Assembly: GCA_037043455.1 (NCBI GenBank) | Contig: JAWPHD010011007.1 | Span: 1-64,000, forward strand | Reading direction: 5' to 3' | Length of the DNA stretch: 64,000 bases | From: Cyrtodaria siliqua | Taxonomy: Eukaryota; Mollusca; Bivalvia; Adapedonta; Hiatellidae | In this document: piece by piece, positions 1 through 11,041 of the stretch | How the letters are laid out: each line of letters opens with the position of its first letter | Numbering within the stretch: position 1 is the first letter of the stretch | The notes under the pieces: generated by a model | What the model was told of the DNA's origin: nothing | The model's input: the letters and a program-made list of their open reading frames with translations, nothing else | The model's database searches: none | Position numbers and translations under genes: made by a program

Positions 1-768
1 ATATAAATTACACCTGAACTTTATGTTATTTATATATATTTAAGAAAATAAAAAACAAACAACAAGCAATCCATACAGTGTGTCTTTGGCCGACCGTTCG
101 ATCTTACAGAAATGGTCGATAAGAGTTCGGTTGTTTCCGTTTAGTACGTACCTTGTACGGGATTAGCACGGACCGGAACATAACTGTGTAGTCGCGGGCG
201 CGGACCACTGTATTTCGGACAAGTCATTCGTCGGATAAATGACCGTTCTTGGTTTTCAGTGAGAAGATAACCACATAGGCGAGATAACTTGACTTTTAGA
301 CACCCACTACCCCATAGAAATTTTATTTTTGATAACACCCACCATCCACGGAATAAAAAGGCAAAACATCCATTTTTAATCTACAGTCAGTTACTAGTAT
401 ACTGTTGTATATGGACGCGTTTGTAAGACAAGTATAGGACACTGCATATTGTTTTTTTCTTCAAGGTATGATCTTTGTTATTGGTCTCTTTGAAAGACGT
501 TCACACTAACATATTGTATCACAATGTCCCATAAATTATGTAGTAAAAATTAGATTTTTTTTTTCATTTTATGTGCACTTGTATATATGTTAAAACAACT
601 ATGTATGGATGGATTTTCTAAAAAGACCCGTGTTAACAATTAATACTTTTTGCATTTTTAGCACAATATTATCAGTTACTTCTCTGCCATGTTTTAGTAA
701 ATCTCAAATGCAAGAAACTCATCGGGACTTCAAAATTGAAAAATCGTTGTCATCTGTCAGTGTTTTTG
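1..768. other. no feature recognised
   Basis: AT-rich sequence. I see no splice-supported coding region, RNA gene or repeat that recurs elsewhere in the window. The short open frames have no recognisable domain. Confidence 0.5.
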
Positions 769-769
769 A

Positions 770-930
770 TCACCTGATCCGAAGGCTCAATGGGATGTTT
801 TGGAATCACTCTTCGTCCGTCGTCCGTCCGTCCGTTGTCTGTCCGTCGTCGTCGTTATCTTTTGCTTCTGACGACTTTTTCTCAGAAACCGCTTGTCGGA
901 ATTCAACCAAATCTTATATGAATTCATTAA
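770..930 (+). repeat. dispersed repeat with (TCCG)n stretch
   Basis: A run of TCCG/TCGTC units (about 815-860) follows 'gatcacctgatccgaaggctc' and precedes 'ctcagaaaccgcttgtcggaattc'. This layout is a common interspersed repeat type in bivalve genomes (from general knowledge). The overlapping open frames are by-products of the simple repeat. Confidence 0.55.
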
Positions 931-983
931 ACTGATTTTATAGTTGCACCAACATCTAAGGTCATTTGGCAACGTTCCAGCTT

Positions 984-1192
984 TTATTGGTGGAGGAAGA
1001 CCCCAGGTGCAAACCCATGCATTGTTCGTGCACGGGCGCGCACCTGAGTAGAACCACCGACGTTCCGCTGGATAGCTTGATACTCACATGCTAAACATTC
1101 CTGGCCCCATGGGGAATCGAACCCACAGCGGTGAGGGACATGTGATTTCAAGTTTGAGACAACTCGACCACGGACAACCCCATGTTTATGTG
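984..1192 (-). mobile_element. tRNA-derived SINE, minus strand
   Basis: Read on the minus strand, the head (about 1192-1110) resembles a tRNA, with an A-box-like 'gtccgtggtcgag' and a good B box in 'gtgggttcgattcccc'. The body towards 984 is distinct from the other SINEs here. It contains a GC-rich insert and 'ggtctTcctccacc'-like sequence similar to family B bodies. I see no clear target-site duplication. Confidence 0.55.
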
Positions 1193-1458
1193 AAGCATCA
1201 TTATATGTTTGTTCGAATGGAACACCTGAGGTCATAAATGCCCCCGCAATGGGGCTTATCAGTTTCATTTAACAAATCTTAAAATATCTTCTGCAAAAAT
1301 ACTATAAACCTGTGATATTTTGCATGTAACATCGTCTTATGGTCATCAAAGTTGTTTGTTTTAATGGTGACCTTTGGACCCGCCCCAGTGTCCTAATCAT
1401 TCACACGAACTTTAATCAAGCATACTTTTTGAGTTATACTCCGGACAAAAAGTGTGAC

Positions 1459-1501
1459 GCACGGTCGCACGGACGCACGGACGCACACAAGGACGGACGG
1501 A
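1459..1501 (+). repeat. GGAC/GCAC simple repeat
   Basis: Degenerate tandem 'cgcacgga' and 'ggacggac' units. The flanks 1193-1458 and 1502-1841 contain nothing I recognise. Confidence 0.6.
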
Positions 1502-1841
1502 AAATGCGGCGACTATATGCTCCCCCATAATAAACAATCTAGTGTTTTTAGTTGCAATATATTTTATACCAAAAACTAAGGTAATAATAAATGAAAAGAA
1601 AAAAACTGTGATGGGGCCTCAATATAATGTCTCTGTGGTAATCAGTCAGCGAGAAGTAAGCAGTTAAAAAGCATGCTATCCATGATTTTTCAACGACAAC
1701 ATTCAGTTGGGAAATGTGTCTTTAAAGCTGTACAGTCCCTATTTTAACTGGTAATAACTCATGAATATGAATGAGTCACGTGTGAAGTAGTTTCAAATCG
1801 ACGAACACCCCAAAAGTCGGTATATAAGGAGAAATCGAGAC

Positions 1842-1965
1842 GCTAAATAAAAATGTGAAATTTTACGTGTGTGTGTGTAATTCTAAGGTTTATAGTTCGT
1901 TGGCGGACGGACTATAAACCTTAGAATTACACACACACACGTAAAATTTCACATTTTTATTTAGC
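1842..1965. repeat. perfect 55-bp inverted repeat around a non-LTR 3' end
   Basis: Bases 1842-1896 are the exact reverse complement of 1911-1965, separated by 14 bases. The right arm starts with 'actataaaccttagaatta' and runs into (AC)n. That is the same 3' terminus seen in the insertions ending at 37719 and 43761. The palindrome also includes sequence beyond the element end, so the element terminus plus its flank has been duplicated in inverted orientation. Confidence 0.85.
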
Positions 1966-2025
1966 CTCCGTACAGGTAACATCGATAAATATACGGCTCC
2001 AGAATATATGTGATAACAAAATAGT

Positions 2026-2106
2026 TGCCCGGAACGGGATTTGAACCACAGCCTTGCACTTGTAATATTTGAAAGATGTACGCTGAACCTCTAGACCACT
2101 GCTATT
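2026..2106 (-). mobile_element. tRNA-like sequence (SINE head or tRNA pseudogene)
   Basis: On the minus strand 'agcagtggtctagaggttcag' looks like an A-box region and 'ggttcaaatcccgttccggg' like a B box and T arm. No matching 5' acceptor stem is visible, so it is not an intact tRNA gene. Confidence 0.5.
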
Positions 2107-2355
2107 TATTGGTATGTTGTAGCATTTTTAACACTAAATAGGCATTACGTAATAACAAGAGCGCGCAAACTTATCAAGCGCTAAATAACAAGTCGAGATA
2201 TGGTTGATTTGAGGCGAAGTATTAGTTTCATATTGATAAGATACAGTATTACACCAGGCAATGTTAATTTACACGTGCGACAATATGGACTGCATATTTA
2301 TATGTTAAGTTATTTTGCCTCATAATATATGGTAGTTAGTATACTATTTTTCAAG

Positions 2356-2430
2356 TAGCTTTGTAGTACAGTGGTTAGAGCACAGGACTTGAAATCAGAA
2401 GGTCGTGTTTTCGAGCCCCGAAAGAAGCTA
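2356..2430 (+). tRNA. tRNA-like sequence, probably pseudogene or SINE head
   Basis: 'gtacagtggttagagcac' resembles an A box and 'gttttcgagcccc' a B box. The first and last six bases (TAGCTT/AAGCTA) can pair as an acceptor stem, and a T run typical of a pol III terminator follows from about 2433. The anticodon-loop position reads TGA (Ser-like). The T stem pairs poorly, so an active tRNA is unlikely. Confidence 0.4.
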
Positions 2431-2439
2431 ACTTTTTTT

Positions 2440-4160
2440 TTGGGGTAAAAATTACTGTTATCTGTGTATAGGTACGATTTGCACTGGTCGATGTATTTAC
2501 AGTAAATGATTTCCTTCGCTATATTTGCTCGCTTAAATACCCGATTTCGACATGAGCTGGTGAACATGAAGTTACAAATAAAGACACGCCTACAAAGAAG
2601 AAATCGATTGATATAGGGACTCTGTAGCTTTAAGTCCACTTTAAAAACTGGTTAAAACATATCAATAAAGTAATGCCCGACCACCACGTGATTTGTTTGT
2701 GGTGACGCCAGATAGCGGCACGCCTTGCGCGGGGTCACATGGTTCCCGACATCCGCAAGACTTCCTGCCTGTTCGGTGGTCTGAACTCTACTACTAAAAT
2801 ATTATTTATACTCGCCATGTGGCACGAAGCTTCTATTATCAATTATACCCTGTGTTTAAGTCCACTTAAAGGGGCTGCATTTTGACTGGTCACATGATAC
2901 CGTCTAATACCAGATTTTGTTTAAGTTAAACTTTTTCCATCGATACCATTTTGTCTTCTTAGAGATCAGAACTCTGATCTGACGTAGGAAAACATTTAAC
3001 TAATATGTTTGGATTCGTATCATTTACCTAGGTTATAAAACACCAAATATGGACACGTTTTAGCCTGACTGCGTAGAAAGTCCAGGATTTTAGTTCGGCG
3101 ATTTCCGTCTGTCTGTCCGTCTACGCGTTTTGATGTTTTGGTTTAAGTTTTGTTTTTCTTCATTTCTTAAAAAACGAATGGTCGGAAAGCTTTGAAACTT
3201 GACACACATGTTCATTGTCATTACACAATGTTATACGACAAGAAACATGACTCTGTTATGTGTTTTACTAGAATTACAACCCCACACCCCACCACCCCAC
3301 CACCACCCCGCCCCCACCCCACTCCCACAACACACACACACACACTTTTTAACTTAGATTTTTCAGTTAAAATGTTGAATTCACAATCCGGCGTTCGCAC
3401 CACTGTTGCTGCTTCAGTTGTTGTTAAATATGTGGACTGGACATTGAATATTGTGTATAAGGTATTAAAAGTCTTGTTATCGGAATATTGTCCTAAATAA
3501 ACGGACAAAATCAATAGGCCAAATTTACGTCACGTTATCTGCAATTGTATGTTTAAACAAACATAGGTTTCAAAGCCTTAAGGTGTGTATCGTTGCCATC
3601 CCATTGCCTTCAAGAATGTATTTTTATTTATCAGCAAAACATGTTAGTGTTTGCCGGACTATTTCATTAAAAAAATCACAAAACGCCGCAAATTTTCTTT
3701 TTGTAAAAACGTCGATTCAGACCGCAGTTATCAATTTTACGCGTACCTAGTTTACATGAGTGAACACTTTTTGTAAAATGTCAGTTTTGGATTACGTCAT
3801 CAATACGTAGAATGTGTTGGTAAACGTTGAATCCACTGAGTTTTGATAGCGATATCTGATGCAGGGTGTTCACAATGGGATAAACAATTGGAAATATACA
3901 CAGGTTAACGTAATGAAGGAAACAGTTGACTGTCTTTGAACTCTGCAGGCAAATAACACGTGAGTTCAAATGTGTACATGTACAACTCTTTTTTTGGTTT
4001 GTTTATGCAGTGTTTTCTTGAAATTTGCCAAGCACCTCGATGGTGTTAATAGTAAACATAACTGGATCAGCCGTGACAGTTGTTGATTTCATTGAATTAT
4101 TCATATGATTCCTCTCTCAGAATCATTCTTGTTTGTATAACAAGACCTGTAGACATAGAC
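2440..4160. other. no gene; C-rich tract at 3280-3345
   Basis: The stretch is non-coding as far as I can see. At 3280-3345 runs of C on the plus strand (G on the minus strand) are followed by (CA)n, enough for a possible G-quadruplex on the minus strand. The two open frames across it only translate this low-complexity tract. Confidence 0.45.
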
Positions 4161-4164
4161 ATGA

Positions 4165-4312
4165 GGCCCTTCCAGGGGTGGTCCATGTTCCCTTGTTCCC
4201 TGACAATACGACCCGGAGATCCCCAAAACGTTTTGCTTTGTTCCCCAAAAATATGTTCCCTTGTTCTCCAAAACCGCTAGGAGACCCTCAGCCCTGAACC
4301 CTGTGAAGGGGT
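4165..4312 (-). repeat. 'GGGAACAAGGGAACAT' dispersed repeat, copy 1
   Basis: On the minus strand it opens with 'gagggtctcctagcggtttt' and repeats 'gggaacaagggaacat' motifs. It closes with 'catggaccacccctggaagg'. Copies with the same opening or closing sequences occur at 17628-17768 and 21395-21590. Confidence 0.7.
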
Positions 4313-6280
4313 TCACCTTATGGTATGCCTGTAATGGCCAGTGTCAAACCCCACATGTATATGCTGCATGGCCATGGGGCACAGCAATTCCTAAACCACA
4401 TCCCTGCCACCCCTTCTCTGCATTTACCCTCAGGCAGCTGACGCATATCCTTCCCATGGACTTTTTACCCTTCTTTGAAGCGGCCTTTGAAGCGGCCTGT
4501 AAAAGGCTCATTCCCCACTCTCATTTCTTTTAAAAGCATGCAGACTTCCCCACTTTTTAAACTTACCTTGGAAATTTCATTCCCCATTTATGTATTCCAC
4601 CTCCAATTAAGAGCAAAAGGCCCCTTCCCCAAAACTGGTAAAAAGGCTCTGCTGCCCCCACCACTATCCCCAACCCCCTTCCCCTCTCTTATACGTCCCT
4701 CCCGCATATTTTTTCTACTTAAAATGTGTTCAATGAAATGCTAAATACTGCAGTACTTGGTTTTCAATTAAAAACAAAATATACACTACATCCCAGTTCT
4801 ATTTTATGTGATTGACTCCGCTAAAGTGATCTGTGTACCATGAACAGGGCTTTTTTACCTTATTTAACAGAGACACCTCTAAAAGGCCTCTTTCCCAATT
4901 GAGAACTTGACTGTTTTTTCCCCAACTGTGGCAGAAATATTTGCCAATCAGAAAGCAGCAGTGTCTCCATAGAAATAAGAATTGAAAACATAGATCTATC
5001 TAATTCAGCGAAATGTTCAGATCCAAATGAATTTTGGCAATTGCGTTTATATACTGTGTCATTATTTTTTTCATAGGGAGACATCATGATGCCTGCATCT
5101 TACATATTCTGATCTGAAATGCGAATCTTGGTTGGATGAGGTGAGGTTGGAGGAGCTCAAAAAAAACAAGATGGATTTCATAGAGGTTTGTAAGCAGAAC
5201 TTATATGTATGGTGGGGAAGCATTTCACATCAATGCCAAAAAAATAATAAAATAATAATAATTAGATAAATCTAGTTAAAACACCTGGAAACTTACCTTG
5301 AAAGGTGGAAATGAGAGACAGTATTAAAGCATGAAAAGGATCTTAAGCAATACATACGTTCTCAGTATTAAAAAACAAAAATATTTGGTAAACTTTTTCA
5401 GTAAATTTTATATTGACTAAGACCGAATTAAATATACATGTGTGATTACTGTATTAAACCAGACCAACTCCCTTAATACACTGCTGACTCCTCTTTTTAT
5501 TGGAAATAAAATAATAATGAGTTCAGTTATTCTGAGGTAAAAAAATAATATAATCTGTTTTAATATGTTTAAGCCTGCAGCCAGTCAGATTTTTCTTTAT
5601 TTAATGTTCTTATGGTCTAAATATAATTCATTGAGTAAAAAAATGATAACAAGTAAATATTTGATACCAAATAAATATACTGGCCCACTTTTATTGACAG
5701 TGATATGTAAACAAAGGTTTAATTTTTATTTTATTTGGCCTGTATAGGTTCTATATAAAATACATATTTTGTATATTATTAAAAGTGATCAAGTTTTAGT
5801 ATTTCATGTACAGCAGATATTTAAGTTATAATACTCAGTGTTTTCATTTTCTTTATTTTTCAGACAAGATGCTGCCATTTTCACAAAAGAAGGTTACGTT
5901 ATACAACTGTAATGGATCCAAGTATTGAACAATAAATTGAATGGATTATATTGAACTACATAGATCTACAGTTCTTGTTCTCAACACTAATTGACACTTA
6001 AGTTTTTCACAAGGATCTGTGCATGCTGGTTTCCTCCCACATGCATTTAGCGTTGTCATCCATGTCAATGAGAGTGATGTGAAAAGTAGTTTTGCTTATT
6101 TAATACTCAATAAAAAAACACTGAGACGTTGAAGTACACAGTTTTATTGAACTGACTGTTACGTGTACATATAACGGAGAATACATGTTGATGCTGAACT
6201 ATGTTCAAAACCTGTGACACAACTTTAAAAAAACAACAGCATAGGGTTGTAACTTGTTTTATTAACATATTAATTATGGA
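4313..6280. other. no gene; low-complexity and repeat fragments
   Basis: Contains pyrimidine-rich sequence (4440-4740), a fragment starting 'cagggcttttttacc' at 4847 that resembles the ends of the 49338-49700 repeat, and at about 5458-5500 a short piece like the repeat at 49725. No supported coding region. Confidence 0.4.
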
Positions 6281-6281
6281 C

Positions 6282-6450
6282 CTTAAGGGACACACAGCAA
6301 TCTTGATTTGTTGAAAAGCTAACAACTCGCAGCGTACTTTTCTACATAATTCACATTTTTGCAATCATTAATATTAATACTAGAATAGTGCAAAGCTAAT
6401 ATTTATTATTATATTACTAAACTGTTGATAATATTGCACCAATAATTTAT
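6282..6450 (-). repeat. MITE-like family G, partial copy
   Basis: The end 'aagggacacacagcaatcttgatt' matches the termini of the inverted-repeat element at 43466-44276. The inner part 'ttgcaccaataat' also matches the copies near 15975-16145 and 44110-44275. Confidence 0.6.
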
Positions 6451-7074
6451 ACATTTCACTCACAGCCATTACCAGTATGTATTATATGTTTGACATGCCT
6501 ATTAAACAAATGATCACTTTTTCAGTTGAATGACTTATGAATTCATTAAACCTGAGTATATCCAACATTTAAACTACACTTGACCTCCCTATAATATATA
6601 TAGCTGTGCCAGTGGACATGTCAGACGCTTAAGGAACACTTTAAGCTCTGTCAGCTCTCATGTAAGATCCTCTATTACCTATGTTCATGAAACACACATT
6701 TTCGTCTTACTCTATGAAAATATGTATAAAGTTCTTCCTTAGCAATTGACTTGTCCAATAATTATGAATTTTATTTTGGCAAAGTTGTGGTTAGAGCATA
6801 ATATTATGTACATTGAATATGAAAATGAAACGCATTACGTATTTGAATAGACGCCTATAGTCTTCCAGACCGCCTCCAATCCATTTAAAATAAATCAGGA
6901 ATGATAAAATGTCCTTGCTGACAAAAGCACATAACAGACTTATGTGTTATAATACATGAAGCTGTTTTTCATGCTTTTCTCATTTTGGCGACCATCTTAA
7001 AATTTTAAGTACGCTAGAAAATTAAAAAATAGAAGAAGCTGCACAGTAGCCGATTTATAAGTTAAATATAGTAC

Positions 7075-7385
7075 GGCCAAACAAAAAAATAGGTGTGTTT
7101 CCTATTGCATGCTCTAAAAAAAATAGGGTCGGTAGGTAAGCATTTTCTTTTTTTTTTTTCTTTTTTTTTTGGAGCAAGATATTGTGAGATTCTACATGTA
7201 TTTATATCATAAATCCCATTCAAGTTGATGATACAGCTGAACGTTTCTCTGTGATGTCAGTTTACCTCGATATATTGTGATAAATCATTGTTCAGAACAA
7301 ATATATATATTTTTTTTTCATAAAAAGTTTTAGGGTCGGCCCCTTAAAATAGGGTCGGTCGGGCCACCGGAAACACAGATATTAA
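7075..7385 (-). repeat. dispersed repeat family H ('GGGTCGGTCGGG' end)
   Basis: Ends with 'tagggtcggtcgggccaccgg'. On the minus strand this matches 'cctgtgtttccggt..cccgaccgacccta', which begins related copies near 48288 and 49725. A second 'atagggtcggtaggtaag' lies near 7122, so the copy is bracketed by similar motifs. Confidence 0.55.
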
Positions 7386-7490
7386 TTTTTTTTGCCTAAT
7401 GTATATATAAGTAAATATATAATGTTAATAGCTCTTATTTATCCTATGTTGAGACGACACACAAGCTAGACCACGAGACAATATATGTTT

Positions 7491-7736
7491 TAATTGAATT
7501 GAATGTTGTTTAACGGCTCATCAACACAGTATAGGTTATTTAAAGCCGCCCCAGAGAGAGGGGAAGGAATACATAGAAATCTGGGAACCTGCCCTACTCT
7601 TGTTATCGAATAGATTCCTATGGTTTTTTAACGTGCTCGGAGGATAAACCGATACGCGGGACCGCCCGGTTTACGTCCCCATCCGACGGACGAGACTAAG
7701 GGAAAGTGTCTCGGTCATCGCTTACCCGGCCGAATT
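7491..7736 (-). mobile_element. SINE family A, head-truncated copy
   Basis: Minus-strand copy of the body and tail of the SINE at 23714-23970 (shared 'gggaccgcccggtttacgtc' and 'tgtttaacggctcatcaaca'). It is cut off before the tRNA-like head. The tail ends in AATTGAATTGAAT. Confidence 0.8.
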
Positions 7737-7739
7737 CGA

Positions 7740-9480
7740 ATTTTATTGAGAAAAACAAATTCTACGGAAGGATACTAAGTTTAGGGTTATTACCCTCGCG
7801 AGCCTATCTACCCTATAGACTGCAGGGTTCTGCCCATCCCTTACTGATTGGTACTAATATAGTTTCATAGGAGATGGTAGGTGTCATTGGCGTAGCTCTG
7901 CGTAAGCACGGTACGCCCGACCCTACGATAATGAAACTTTAAAAGGGGTAAACTTTGGTGTGTTCAGTGCTGTTTAAACCTTCTTTCTAAAAGGACAGGC
8001 CTAATGTCGCCCTGTACCATTCGATTAGCATTAGCATATTAAACATATAATATATAGCGGAAATACGCACCCTGCGTTTCTTTTTCCTTTCAGTATATAT
8101 TTGCGTCGACAATCCAAATTGCCTTTATAATACATTTAAAATCATAGTTCGCATTCTAGATTAATTCTGTCCATTAAAAAAAAATGTGCTGGATGGGGGT
8201 GGGCGGTGTGGATGGGTCAAAAGGATAATAGCAAATGATACTTTTTTTTAAAGGGCTCTTCGACCAATATAAATAAATAAAAACACACGTCCTTTCGAAG
8301 ATTTAAAAATTGTCCGCGTACACCTTTTCACCCTGTGATTATACTGGTACAGGCATTGTGACGTCACAATTCTGTGTTGGAATGTGGTCTTCGGGGAAAC
8401 ACGGTATTTATTTTTTTGCAATATTTTCAATAACAATCGAATTTAAAATATATCATGTTAGCATAAATATTTTGTCTCTTATCGACTGTCTGTTCACTAC
8501 AATATATCAGGTAATTTCCAGAATTTATCACACACATAGCTGACCGATGTATTGCATGCCGTATTCCATGCCGTGTAACAAAAACAACGTTGAAACGCTT
8601 GCTTAAAACAGTGACCAAACGTTTTTTTGGGTAGAAAAAAATATTTTTTTCAAATTCGCTTGAAAATTCACATACTGCCAGAGGAAGGATTAAACTCAAC
8701 GTTCATGTTCTTGTCTTTTTTCTCGCTGTTAAAATCTTCATGAATACAAATCGAGATACAGAATAAAAAAAATGAAGTCGATCGATAAACAGCTGACATT
8801 TTGCTCTTTCGCATGTTTGTTGACTGAAATAATTTTCACAATAACACAACATAGACCTAAATTTATCTTTAAAAGTAGGCCATGAAAATGATGGTTATTT
8901 TATAATGAAATGGCTTGTATAAATTATGTTTTAATTGAAGTGATAAAAATATGATTCTGAAAGTTTTTTGTATGAAGCACACGATTGAAGAGTCTCACTT
9001 TCTGTGTGTAATTTTATGAACGGTCATGAAACGTTTTTTTGGGTAGAAAAAAGTACTTTTTCCAAATTTTGATGACATTTTACAGGCTTGTAGAGGAAGA
9101 CTTTTTCTTGACTTTAATGATTTCGTCTTTTTTCTCGCTATAAGAACAAACTGTAATTATCAATTTGATTAAAAGCTAAAATTTCACATAAATTTTCGAA
9201 ACGATCGGTAATTTGTAAAAGCCTAGAAATCGTATTTTTAATAAAAAAGAGTCGACAAAACACGTAAAAAATTAAAATTCATTCTGTAACTAACGAATTA
9301 ATGCATTTGTTTATTTGTGTCATCATTGTACATTGTCAGTTGAATACAGTTTACATCACTGGTGTCATTTTGACCGCCATCCTGAAATCTGCTCAAAACG
9401 CAGTTTGTTTACGTTTTTTGCGCGTGACGTTTTTAAGTAAATTTTATATCCCTCCGCGGCGGCTTGGCGCTCCCATTCAC
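7740..9480. other. no gene; a ~125-bp sequence present twice
   Basis: No coding region supported. The sequence beginning 'acgtttttttgggtagaaaa' occurs at about 8618-8745 and again at about 9030-9148. Both copies contain 'gtcttttttctcgct', giving a diverged direct duplication about 410 bp apart. Confidence 0.5.
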
Positions 9481-9481
9481 A

Positions 9482-9562
9482 GGTAATACCCGTGAATGAA
9501 TAAACGTAAAATGAATTATGAGATGGTAACTCTTTATTCGACGCTCCAGTTTCGGGGTTTCT
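9482..9562 (-). repeat. fragment of repeat family F
   Basis: 'aaacgtaaaatgaattatgag' to 'cggggtttctt' matches the inner part of the family F copies at 31135-31505 and 58290-59075. Confidence 0.55.
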
Positions 9563-9589
9563 TTTTTACCCAAAATTCTTTGAACTGTT

Positions 9590-9925
9590 ATACACACTCA
9601 CGCACGCAAACACGCCACGCACACATATACATAATTATAACCGGCCTAACACATTAAATGTATTATAATTTTGGCCCCTATATAACATATCTAGATTAAA
9701 AAAGAAAAGGGCCATAACTCGTGTAAAACGGATCGAATCAAAAATCTTTTTCTTCGCTGATACTTAATCAGCAAGCCAAATATTAAAACAATACATCAAA
9801 TAATGCATGAGAGTTAAACACACACGATTTTGGTCTACAGACGGACGGACGGACAAGCTCAAACTAGTATCCTCCCAGGACCCCCTCACAACCCACCCCC
9901 CACCCCCCACCCCACACCCCTTCAA
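9590..9925. repeat. simple repeats and C-rich tract
   Basis: CA/CG-rich dinucleotide stretch (9596-9630), GGAC units (9836-9856) and C runs (9893-9922) that could form a G-quadruplex on the minus strand. 'agggccataactc' at 9708 is a motif also found in the tandem array at 39.2-40.6 kb. Confidence 0.5.
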
Positions 9926-9929
9926 CTTC

Positions 9930-10683
9930 GTTGGCGATGGGTATAACAATGAGACGTAAATAAACCATTAACCATAACTCAGTACAACTTAACCACTAGG
10001 AAATCAATTAACACGATCAGCAAGGTAAAGAAAATATTCAACAAAAGCACAGGTGATAAGTTATATTTACCTTGAAGCGATAACGTCCATTAACCATTTT
10101 AACATATTCTTATAATTGAAAAGGGAAATGACAGGGACATATTAACAATTTAAGTCAGTATTTTGAAAAACGATTAAAATAATACAAAAATGACATTTAC
10201 ATCATAATATACATTAGTATATAAAATTGAATTGAGCCTTCAGTATAATATAATATACTCCTTCCAAATTATACTCCTTAATCTAAGTTACAATTCACTC
10301 AAAACGTACTTAATATTTAATGCATACAACCTTTGTATTCGACTTAGTGCAGACAGCGTGTAAGCCAGCCGTATATACACACACATACTGAGCTCGTACT
10401 TAAGTTTGTGTTATTAAGTAGTTTTCTCAATACTACACTTGAGTATGCATACGATCTGCTGTACTGGCCGTGTTACATGCTAGGATTTAATCTGCTGAAA
10501 ATCAAGCTCAGCGTATATTATAACATGTGGTGTGTGTGCGCGGTGAATGGATCACACTTATTCTTATGAGCATCTGTGTGAACAAGTAGGACGATTGGAT
10601 TTTCACTCACGTATTTTAAGATGTACATGCTTCACACAATACATATTTGAACTACTTTACTTATCGGGTAGCTTAAGTGGAGA
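9930..10683. other. upstream region of the Myb/SANT-like gene
   Basis: No repeat or other gene recognised. It must hold the promoter and 5' UTR of the gene starting at 10684, but I cannot place a transcription start. An in-frame stop (TAG, 10669-10671) lies just before the start codon. Confidence 0.4.
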
Positions 10684-11041
10684 ATGGATCATTCACCGAA
10701 TGGCGACGCATCAGTTTCCGGTGCAAACAGTACCTTTTCGGGTAAATCTCGAAAACCAAACTGGACGGACCACGAAATACGGGCTCTAATAGAAGAATAC
10801 AACAAACACAGACGGATCATGAAAAGCAGGGGTCATTTCAAAACTAAAGACGGCCAGGTAGTTAACAATACGGATAAACATAAGATTTGGGATGCCATAA
10901 CTGAGGCCGTGAACTGTTCACAACCTGATGGCAACAGCATCGTTGCAGGAATGAGCACGTGCACTCGTACGGTGAAAGAGGTCATCAAGAAGTGGGTCAA
11001 CCTAATCAACAAAATGCGGGCGGACGTTGCCGCTAGCAAAG
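10684..11041 (+). CDS. Myb/SANT-like gene, exon 1
   Basis: Encodes residues 1-119 and the first base of codon 120, including the whole DNA-binding domain. ATG 10684 is the first ATG after an in-frame stop at 10669. Reading on past the donor at 11042 meets a stop at 11062, which supports splicing here. Confidence 0.85.
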
